Shown here: positions 58,077 through 64,000 of the stretch, piece by piece
How positions within the stretch are numbered: position 1 is the stretch's first letter
How the letters are laid out: each line of letters opens with the position of its first letter
From: Arthrobacter sp. Leaf137
GTDB taxonomy: Bacteria; Actinomycetota; Actinomycetes; Actinomycetales; Micrococcaceae
Length of the DNA: 64,000 nt
Assembly (NCBI RefSeq): GCF_001423525.1
Contig: NZ_LMOI01000012.1
Span: forward strand, 438,115 to 502,114
Direction of reading: 5' to 3'
Notes under the pieces: model-generated
What the model was told of the DNA's origin: nothing
Databases searched by the model: none
What the model saw: only the letters and a program-made list of their open reading frames with translations
Made by a program: the position numbers and the translations under genes

Positions 58077-58691
58077 TCAGCCGAATTCGGGGCGTTCGGT
58101 CCGGCTGCGCTTCAGCTCGAAGAAGTGCGGGTAAGAGGCAATCGCAGTGGTGGCGTCCCACAGCTTGCCGGCCACTTCACCGCGCGGGATGCGGGTGAGG
58201 ACCGGTCCGAAGAATGCCGTGCCGTTGAAGGCGACAACCGGGGTGCCGACGTCCTGGCCCACGAGGGAGATGCCTTCTTCGTGGCTGGCCCGGAGCTTGG
58301 CATCGTAGGCGTCAGAATCAGCAGCCTCTGCCAGGGTGGCGGGAAGCCCGCACTCGGCCAGGGCCTTCGTGATGACGACGGTACGGTCCTTTTCGCCGCC
58401 CTCGTGGATCAGGGTGCCCATGGCATCGTAGAGAGCCTTGACGGTGGCGTCGCCGTGTTCCTGCTGGGCGGCGATGATCACGCGGACCATGCCCCACGCG
58501 TTGTCCATGGACTTGCGGTACTCGGGGTCGAGGTCGCGTCCTTCGTTGAGGACTGCCAGGCTCATCACGTGCCAGACCGTTTCGATGTCGCGGACGGCTT
58601 CCACCTCGCCGATCCAGCGTGAGGTGATCCAGGCGAACGGGCACAGCGGATCAAACCAGAAGTCGGCCCGGTTCTTGGCGGTTTCAGTCAT
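58077..58691 (-). CDS. DsbA-fold, mycothiol-dependent nitroreductase-like protein (Rv2466c family)
   Basis: Thioredoxin-fold protein of 204 aa. The segment [18 protein letters not shown] matches Rv2466c, the mycothiol-linked FMN-like nitroreductase/oxidoreductase of M. tuberculosis. In that protein the motif is C-P-W-C. Here it is Cys17-Pro-Phe-Ala20, so the resolving cysteine is missing and a monothiol, mycothiol-mixed-disulfide mechanism is implied. The rest ([20 protein letters not shown] with the cis-Pro TPV) is normal. ATG 58691 has GAAGGA upstream; the longer frame to 58733 is unlikely. Confidence 0.88.
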   Translation of the reverse strand: MTETAKNRADFWFDPLCPFAWITSRWIGEVEAVRDIETVWHVMSLAVLNEGRDLDPEYRKSMDNAWGMVRVIIAAQQEHGDATVKALYDAMGTLIHEGGEKDRTVVITKALAECGLPATLAEAADSDAYDAKLRASHEEGISLVGQDVGTPVVAFNGTAFFGPVLTRIPRGEVAGKLWDATTAIASYPHFFELKRSRTERPEFG

Positions 58692-58764
58692 GGCTAATCC
58701 TTCAGGTAGGGGTGGCTGCTCAGGCGGCAGCAACCGCTGACGGGGGTGTTGCGGGCAACGCGCC

Positions 58765-60045
58765 TCAGGCGGACTTCCGCCGCTTGGTCACGTGCGGGAT
58801 CATGGTGGGCTCGGCGCCGCGGAGGACGACATCCTCGGTGATGACCACGCTGGCCACGTCTTCACGGCTGGGAAGATCGAACATCACCGGCAACAGGACT
58901 TCCTCAAGGATGGCGCGCAGTCCGCGGGCTCCCGTGCCGCGCTCCAGGGCTTGGTCGGCGATCGCGTCCAGGGCACCGTCGTCGAAGACCAGCTCCACGC
59001 CGTCAATCTGGAACATCTTCTGGTACTGCTTGACCAGTGCGTTCTTGGGCGTGGACAGGATCTGGATCAGGGCGTCACGGTCCAGGTTGGAAACCGTGGT
59101 GATGACCGGGAGGCGGCCAATGAACTCGGGGATCAGGCCGAACTTGAGCAGGTCCTCCGGCATCACTTCGCCGTAGGAATCCACCTTCTTGCTCGCGTCG
59201 TTCAGGGGTGCACCGAAGCCGATACCCTTGCGGCCGGACCGGGACCCGATGATCTCTTCGAGTCCGGCGAAGGCACCTGCGACGATGAACAGGACGTTCG
59301 TGGTGTCTATCTGGATGAATTCCTGGTGCGGGTGCTTGCGTCCGCCCTGCGGCGGCACCGAGGCAACAGTGCCTTCGAGGATTTTCAGGAGCGCCTGCTG
59401 CACGCCTTCACCGGAAACATCGCGGGTTATCGACGGATTTTCGCTCTTCCGCGAGATCTTGTCGATCTCGTCGATGTAGATGATGCCCTGCTCGGCCTTC
59501 TTGACGTCGTAGTCCGCGGCCTGGATGAGCTTCAGGAGGATGTTTTCGACGTCTTCGCCGACATACCCGGCCTCGGTCAGTGCGGTGGCGTCGGCGACGG
59601 CGAACGGCACGTTGAGGCGGCGGGCGAGCGTCTGGGCGAGGTAGGTTTTTCCGCAGCCCGTGGGGCCGATCAGCAGGATGTTTGACTTGGCGATCTCGAC
59701 GTCGTCGTGGTGGCCGCCGTCGCCGAGGTTTCCGGACTTCGGCGCGTGGCCGGCCTGGATGCGTTTGTAGTGGTTGTAAACCGCGACGGCGAGGGACCGT
59801 TTGGCCGGTTCCTGGCCAATGACGTATTCCTGCAGGAAGTCGAAGATCTCCCGTGGCTTGGGCAGTTCAAAGCTGCCAAGGTCTGCGACTTCGGCGAGTT
59901 CCTCTTCGATGATTTCGTTGCACAGTTCGATGCACTCATCACAGATGTAGACACCGGGCCCGGCAATGAGCTTCCGCACCTGCTTCTGGCTCTTTCCGCA
60001 GAAAGAGCACTTCAGCAGATCCGTGCTCTCGCCAATCCGAGCCAT
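58765..60045 (-). CDS. clpX: ClpX ATPase subunit of the ClpXP protease
   Basis: ClpX, 426 aa, unfolds substrates and feeds them to ClpP. The N-terminal C4 zinc finger ([10 protein letters not shown] and [10 protein letters not shown], about 14-41) is complete. Walker A GPTGCGKT is near 125, Walker [11 protein letters not shown] near 190, and the ClpP-binding loop IGFGAP near 280. ATG 60045. It follows the clpP pair but is separated by a terminator-like hairpin. Confidence 0.98.
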   Translation of the reverse strand: MARIGESTDLLKCSFCGKSQKQVRKLIAGPGVYICDECIELCNEIIEEELAEVADLGSFELPKPREIFDFLQEYVIGQEPAKRSLAVAVYNHYKRIQAGHAPKSGNLGDGGHHDDVEIAKSNILLIGPTGCGKTYLAQTLARRLNVPFAVADATALTEAGYVGEDVENILLKLIQAADYDVKKAEQGIIYIDEIDKISRKSENPSITRDVSGEGVQQALLKILEGTVASVPPQGGRKHPHQEFIQIDTTNVLFIVAGAFAGLEEIIGSRSGRKGIGFGAPLNDASKKVDSYGEVMPEDLLKFGLIPEFIGRLPVITTVSNLDRDALIQILSTPKNALVKQYQKMFQIDGVELVFDDGALDAIADQALERGTGARGLRAILEEVLLPVMFDLPSREDVASVVITEDVVLRGAEPTMIPHVTKRRKSA

Positions 60046-60174
60046 ATGTGAACCCCTTAGTATCCTGCTGCCGCGCAGCTTGCACCGTTGCTGGAATCTT
60101 CCCCGGACCGTGCGGGCCGGTTTGTGACAACATCCACTCTAGGTCACATTGGCTCCCAAGGGTGGAAGGAAAAG

Positions 60175-60208
60175 GCCGGCGGGGCCAAAATGAACTGGCC
60201 CCGCCGGC
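60175..60208 (-). terminator. Terminator between clpP2 and clpX
   Basis: A 13-bp stem GCCGGCGGGGCCA with an 8-nt loop. On the minus strand CTTTTCC follows, so the clpP transcript may stop before clpX. Confidence 0.7.
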
Positions 60209-60221
60209 GTTTTGGGTACTG

Positions 60222-60881
60222 CTACCTCGTAATTGCCTGAGGTTTGATCTTGCGTGAATCCAGGACCTGGTCGATCAGGCCGTAGGACTGTGCCTCTGCC
60301 GCGGTCAGGATCTTGTCGCGCTCGATGTCGTTGTTGACCTGCTCGGACGTCCGGCCGGAGTGGTGGGCGAGGGTGTCCTCGAGCCAGGACCGCATGCGCA
60401 TCACTTCGGCTGCCTGGATCTCCAGGTCCGATGCCTGTCCGCCCTGGCCGCCGGACAGCGCGGGCTGGTGGATCAGGACGCGGGCGTTGGGCAGTGCCAG
60501 GCGCTTGCCCGGGGTACCTGCAGCGAGCAGGACGGCTGCGGCGCTGGCGGCCTGGCCCAGGCACACTGTCTGGATCTCCGGGCGGATGTACTGCATGGTG
60601 TCGTAGATGGCAGTCATTGCCGTGAACGAACCGCCGGGAGAGTTGATGTAGAGGGTGATGTCGCGGTCCGGGTCAGTGGACTCGAGCACCAGCAGCTGGG
60701 CCATGACGTCATCGGCCGAGGCGTCATCCACCTGCACGCCGAGGAAGATGATGCGGTCCTCGAAGAGCTTGGTGTACGGGTCCTGGCGCTTGAAGCCGTA
60801 AGGTGTGCGTTCCTCGAACTGCGGCAGGACGTAGCGGCTGGACGGAAGATTACCGGCAGACCACCCGAAGTTGTAGTTCAT
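60222..60881 (-). CDS. clpP: ClpP protease subunit (ClpP2-type)
   Basis: ClpP, 219 aa, serine protease ring subunit. Catalytic Ser is in [10 protein letters not shown], His in VLIHQP and Asp in the [10 protein letters not shown] region. In actinobacteria two different ClpP rings form one active complex, and this second gene of the pair corresponds to ClpP2. ATG 60881. It is 40 nt after the first clpP gene. Confidence 0.96.
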   Translation of the reverse strand: MNYNFGWSAGNLPSSRYVLPQFEERTPYGFKRQDPYTKLFEDRIIFLGVQVDDASADDVMAQLLVLESTDPDRDITLYINSPGGSFTAMTAIYDTMQYIRPEIQTVCLGQAASAAAVLLAAGTPGKRLALPNARVLIHQPALSGGQGGQASDLEIQAAEVMRMRSWLEDTLAHHSGRTSEQVNNDIERDKILTAAEAQSYGLIDQVLDSRKIKPQAITR

Positions 60882-60921
60882 AGTTATTGCTCCTGATCGA
60901 AAGGGTTCTGGTAGCCGGGAA

Positions 60922-61569
60922 TTAGTTCTCGGAGGACGACTGGCCGGAGCCGTTGGAGGTTCCGCCGCCGCCGGAGACGGAACCCGCGTGCGCGGCGATC
61001 TTGTCGAAGAAGCCGTACTCGAGCGCTTCGGCGGCCGTGAACCACTTGTCGCGGTCGTTGTCCTTGAGGATGGTCTCGACGGTCTGGCCGGTCTGGTCGG
61101 CGGTCAGCTCTGCCATGACCTTCTTCATGTGCAGGATGAGCTCAGCCTGGATCTTGATGTCCGACGCAGTGCCGCCGATGCCGCCCGAGGGCTGGTGCAT
61201 CAGGACGCGGGCGTTGGGAGTCGCGTAGCGCTTGCCCTTAGTGCCGGAGGAGAGCAGGAACTGCCCCATGGAAGCGGCAAGGCCGGTGGCCACGGTGACG
61301 ACGTCGTTGGGGATGAACTGCATGGTGTCGTAGATGGCCATGCCGGCCGTCACGGATCCGCCGGGAGAGTTGATGTAAAGGTAGATGTCCTTCTCGGGGT
61401 TCTCGGCGGAGAGGAGCAGCAGCTGCGAGCAGATGGCGTTGGCGTTGTCGTCACGCACCTCCGACCCGAGCCAGATGATGCGCTCCTTCAGGAGTCGGTT
61501 GTAAATGTAGTTGTCCTGGGCTGCGGGATCGACGGTCGCCATCCGGGGGGCCTCTTGGTGCTGTGACAT
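60922..61569 (-). CDS. clpP: ClpP protease subunit (ClpP1-type)
   Basis: ClpP, 215 aa, first gene of the pair (ClpP1-type). Catalytic Ser is in [11 protein letters not shown], His in VLMHQPSGG and Asp in [10 protein letters not shown]. The C-terminal 20 residues are Gly/Ser-rich. ATG 61569 is the first start; ATG ten codons later (MATVDPAAQ) is possible. Forms a two-gene unit with the downstream clpP gene. Confidence 0.96.
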   Translation of the reverse strand: MSQHQEAPRMATVDPAAQDNYIYNRLLKERIIWLGSEVRDDNANAICSQLLLLSAENPEKDIYLYINSPGGSVTAGMAIYDTMQFIPNDVVTVATGLAASMGQFLLSSGTKGKRYATPNARVLMHQPSGGIGGTASDIKIQAELILHMKKVMAELTADQTGQTVETILKDNDRDKWFTAAEALEYGFFDKIAAHAGSVSGGGGTSNGSGQSSSEN

Positions 61570-61721
61570 GTTTACTTACCTCTCGCTGGTGACGGTGACA
61601 TCACTGAAAATCACTACTTGGACACTAACCGGTTTCACCGACATTTTGTTCGCGCCCCAGCGGCTGTTCGCTGACGGCGCACGATGCCGGCGCCCGGCGC
61701 CCTGCCGCGGCGTTTCAACGC

Positions 61722-61757
61722 GAACGGCCCCCGGATCAGTTGATCCGGGGGCCGTTC
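61722..61757 (-). terminator. Terminator of tig
   Basis: A perfect 17-bp stem starting GAACGGCCCCCGGATCA with a 2-nt loop, 19 nt past the tig stop. Confidence 0.8.
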
Positions 61758-61776
61758 GTCTATGCCTGTGTGGAGG

Positions 61777-63177
61777 CTATGCCTTGGCTTCAGCCTTCTC
61801 GTCCTCGGCAGGAACCTCAGTGGCTTCGCCCTCTGCGGCGTCAGCCCCGGTGGCCTCGGCGTCGGCAACCGGAGCTTCCTCTTCGCCGCCGGGGCGGACG
61901 AAGTCGCTCAGGTCAACGGTGTTGCCTTCGGAGTCGGTGACCGTGGCCTGGCCCAGCACCACTGCCAGCGCCTTGCGGCGGCGGACCTCGGAAACCATCA
62001 TGGGGACCTGGCCGCTCTGATCGATGATCTGGGCGAACTGGTTGGGGTCCATGCCGTACTGGCTGGCCGTGGTGACGATGTAGTCGATCAGCTCATTCTG
62101 GCTGACGTCGACTTCTTCCTTCTCGGCGATGGCGTCGAGGATGATCTCGTTCTGGAAAGCGCGGGCGGTGTTTGCGCGCACTTCCTCACGGTGCTCCTCG
62201 GTGTCGTGCTCGCCTTCGCCGTGGCCGTTGCCTTCCTTGAAGTGGGCCTCGAGCTGCTCTTCGACAACGCTGTCCGGCACGGGAACCTCGACCAGCTCAA
62301 CGAGCTTGTCCAGGACCTTGTCGCGGGCCTCGACGCCCTGCTCGACAACCTTGGACTCAGCTGCCTGCTTGGCCAGGTCTTCGCGCAGTTCGGCGAGGGT
62401 GTCGAACTCGGAAGCCAGCTGGGCGAAGTCGTCGTTGGCCTCAGGCAGCTCGCGCTCCTTGACGGCCTTGACGGCAACCTTCACCTGTGCAGCTTCGCCG
62501 GCGTGGTCGCCGCCGACAAGGGTGGTGTCGAAGATCGCGTCTTCGTCGACGCTGAGCCCGGTGACGGCCTCGTCCATGCCCTCAAGCATGGTGCCGGCGC
62601 CCACCTGGTAGGACAGGCCCGCGGCGGAGTCAACCTCTTCGCCGTCGATCGTGGCGGTGATGTCGATGGTGAGGAAGTCACCGTCGGCGGCCGGGCGGTC
62701 AACTGACTTCAGCGTGCCGAAGCGGCCGCGGAGTTCGTCCAGGGCCTTGTCAACGTCTTCGTCGGAGGACTCGGCGGCGGCAACCTCAACCTTGATGCCG
62801 GCGTAGTCGGGCAGTTCGATCTCGGGACGGACGTCAACCTCGGCAGCGAACTTCAGGCCGCCGTCGGTGGCGGAGGGGTCCGGAACCTCGGTGATCTCAA
62901 CCTCGGGACGGCTCAGGGGGCGGATGCCGGATTCCTGCACGGCAGCCTGGTACCAGCCGTTGAGGCCGTCGTTGATGGCGGTTTCGAGGACATAGCCGCG
63001 GCCGACGCGCTGGTCGATGAGCTTTGCGGGGACCTTGCCCTTACGGAACCCAGGGACCTGGATCTGCGAAGCAACGGTCTTGTAAGCCGAGTCGATGCTG
63101 GGCTTCAGTTCCTCAAAGGGAACCTCAACGTTGAGCTTGACCCGCGTGGGGGTGAGGTTCTCGACAGCGCTCTTCAC
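61777..63177 (-). CDS. tig: Trigger factor ribosome-associated chaperone
   Basis: Trigger factor, 466 aa, binds at the ribosomal exit tunnel and has peptidyl-prolyl isomerase activity. The ribosome-binding signature [14 protein letters not shown] (near 42) is followed by an FKBP-like domain (about 150-245, [18 protein letters not shown]) and helical arms. The C-terminus is acidic and Ala/Glu-rich (last 40 residues). GTG 63177 is the start. Its place upstream of clpP genes is standard. Confidence 0.97.
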   Translation of the reverse strand: MKSAVENLTPTRVKLNVEVPFEELKPSIDSAYKTVASQIQVPGFRKGKVPAKLIDQRVGRGYVLETAINDGLNGWYQAAVQESGIRPLSRPEVEITEVPDPSATDGGLKFAAEVDVRPEIELPDYAGIKVEVAAAESSDEDVDKALDELRGRFGTLKSVDRPAADGDFLTIDITATIDGEEVDSAAGLSYQVGAGTMLEGMDEAVTGLSVDEDAIFDTTLVGGDHAGEAAQVKVAVKAVKERELPEANDDFAQLASEFDTLAELREDLAKQAAESKVVEQGVEARDKVLDKLVELVEVPVPDSVVEEQLEAHFKEGNGHGEGEHDTEEHREEVRANTARAFQNEIILDAIAEKEEVDVSQNELIDYIVTTASQYGMDPNQFAQIIDQSGQVPMMVSEVRRRKALAVVLGQATVTDSEGNTVDLSDFVRPGGEEEAPVADAEATGADAAEGEATEVPAEDEKAEAKA

Positions 63178-63259
63178 GGTCTAAGTACTCCTGGGATTGT
63201 GGGATGGGTCTCTGCGAAACGCAATGTTCCTGCCCGATCCGAATGGCCGGGCCGCAGAG

Positions 63260-63334
63260 TCGGGGTGACAGGATTTGAACCTGCGACTTCCTGCTCCCAA
63301 AGCAGGCGCTCTAGCCAAGCTGAGCTACACCCCG
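63260..63334 (-). tRNA. tRNA-Pro(TGG)
   Basis: 75 nt on the minus strand. Acceptor CGGGGTG/CACCCCG has the C1-G72 pair seen in proline tRNAs. The anticodon stem CCTGC/GCAGG has the loop TTTGGGA (anticodon TGG), and the T-arm reads GCAGGTTCAAATCCTGT. CCA is not encoded. Confidence 0.95.
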
Positions 63335-63464
63335 TAAGTGCACAGGCAAGTCTACGGTGATACGCGTCGCGAATGCACATTTGACACGTGGGCCATGGAT
63401 TAGGTTTAGTTGTATCCGGCTTGAACAGCCAGCCCGAAGATTCCGCGAAAACGGAGCTTCCTTC

Positions 63465-63538
63465 GGGGACGTAGCTTAATGGTAAAGCCTCAGTCTTCCA
63501 AACTGATTACGCGGGTTCGATTCCCGTCGTCCCCTCCA
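63465..63538 (+). tRNA. tRNA-Gly(TCC)
   Basis: Cloverleaf with acceptor GGGGACG/CGTCCCC, discriminator U73 and encoded CCA (63536-63538). Anticodon loop CTTCCAA gives TCC. It is transcribed toward a strong terminator. Confidence 0.95.
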
Positions 63539-63542
63539 ACCA

Positions 63543-63577
63543 GCAAAGGCCCCTCCTCGGAGGGGCCTTTGCTTTTT
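63543..63577 (+). terminator. Intrinsic terminator of tRNA-Gly
   Basis: A 14-bp stem GCAAAGGCCCCTCC with a 2-nt loop is followed by TTTTT. Confidence 0.93.
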
Positions 63578-63600
63578 AATGCTGCCGGCGTGCGGTCGTG

Positions 63601-63667
63601 GGGCACTTTGCCGGCCCGCCTGGGCCGAAGGTACGGTACTGCCCGGCGGGTCCGCGCCAAAGTGCCC
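63601..63667. repeat. 67-nt imperfect inverted repeat
   Basis: GGGCACTTTG at the left and CAAAGTGCCC at the right enclose further pairing (CCCGCC with GGCGGG) and a central GTACGGTAC. It lies 25 nt past the stop of the glycosylase gene, so it may be that gene's terminator. Confidence 0.5.
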
Positions 63668-63691
63668 TGTTGCGGCCCGGGCGGGCACCAG

Positions 63692-64000
63692 TTATTCCTG
63701 CGGCTGCTGGCAGAACGGGCACCAGTACAGGTTGCGGCCGGCGAGTTCGGCGATCAGCACCAGGGTGCGGCAGACCCGGCATGGCAGCCCCTGCCGCTTG
63801 TAGACGTAGTGGGCGTCCTCGCCGCGCGGAAAGCTGCCGCCCTTGGCCGGAACGTCCTGCCCGGCACGGACAGCTTTTGCCGCCGTGGTGCCGTTGACCG
63901 CCCAGTACCGCGGGGGTGTGGTGATTATCCTGCCGTCCGCCACGCCGTCGGTCATGACGTTGACGACGTCGCGCCACAGGTTCCGGGCGTCCGGTTCGGT
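63692..64000 (-). CDS. Fpg/Nei-family DNA glycosylase, C-terminal part only
   Basis: The last 102 residues of a formamidopyrimidine/endonuclease VIII-type base-excision enzyme; the N-terminal catalytic Pro is outside the window. The terminal zinc finger is complete: YVYKRQGLPCRVC, then 16 residues, then CPFC, followed by a short tail. The upstream helix-two-turn-helix lies off the window. Which subfamily (MutM, Nei1, Nei2) is uncertain, but the K-R-Q-G-x-P-C pattern resembles mycobacterial Nei proteins. Confidence 0.85.
   Translation of the reverse strand, partial: TEPDARNLWRDVVNVMTDGVADGRIITTPPRYWAVNGTTAAKAVRAGQDVPAKGGSFPRGEDAHYVYKRQGLPCRVCRTLVLIAELAGRNLYWCPFCQQPQE

Overview
The window comes from a high-GC Gram-positive actinobacterium, most likely the Arthrobacter/Pseudarthrobacter group of the Micrococcaceae. 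This is inferred from the high GC, the actinobacteria-restricted families (DUF3090, SCO1664-like, DUF4233, DUF2004), a Rv2466c-like mycothiol-linked thioredoxin-fold protein, two clpP genes, a long alanine-rich RNase E and many leaderless genes. It looks like ordinary chromosome. I see no IS element, phage module, CRISPR array or integration site.

Layout. 0-7.7 kb: a truncated flotillin, a quinone-reductase-like enzyme, a stand-alone class B PBP, the actinobacterial trio histidine phosphatase/DUF3090/SCO1664-like, a damaged-looking stretch and an NmrA-like reductase with no standard start codon. 7.8-12.0 kb: class Ib ribonucleotide reductase operon nrdH-nrdI-nrdE-nrdF behind tandem NrdR boxes. 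12.2-17.4 kb: FAD oxidoreductase-DUF1365-cyclopropane synthase operon (same order as M. tuberculosis Rv0449c-Rv0448c-ufaA1), a divergent LysR regulator and a DUF2004 gene. 17.5-21.3 kb: metE and metF, metF with a structured leader. 21.4-26.5 kb: a Bat/MoxR-type operon (AAA ATPase, DUF58, small membrane protein, two vWA proteins, TPR-like protein). 26.7-32.0 kb: small ORF, ROK regulator, RsmC/RlmG-like methyltransferase, flavin monooxygenase-like protein and a second cyclopropane-synthase homologue. 32.1-40.5 kb: two identical tRNA-Ala(GGC) genes, then rsfS, a Pro/Ala-rich membrane protein, nadD, a small His-rich membrane protein, proA, proB, obgE, rpmA and rplU. 40.6-47.5 kb: thiD-tenA fusion under a TPP riboswitch, rne, a vitamin K epoxide reductase homologue and ndk. 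47.5-54.9 kb: DUF4233, folC, ileS with a T-box leader, a membrane-anchored EEP hydrolase and an SDR. 55.1-64 kb: valS, the Rv2466c-like protein, clpX, two clpP genes, tig, tRNA-Pro, tRNA-Gly and the end of an Fpg/Nei glycosylase.

Three RNA or operator controls are recognised with confidence: NrdR boxes (dNTP supply), a TPP riboswitch (thiamin) and an ileS T-box (charged tRNA-Ile). The metF leader is a fourth candidate of unknown class. At least nine genes carry a TANNNT hexamer exactly 6 nt before the start codon, the signature of leaderless transcription. The least understood units are the phosphatase/DUF3090/SCO1664 trio, the Bat/MoxR operon and the DUF1365 lipid operon. None can be called a new system from sequence alone.
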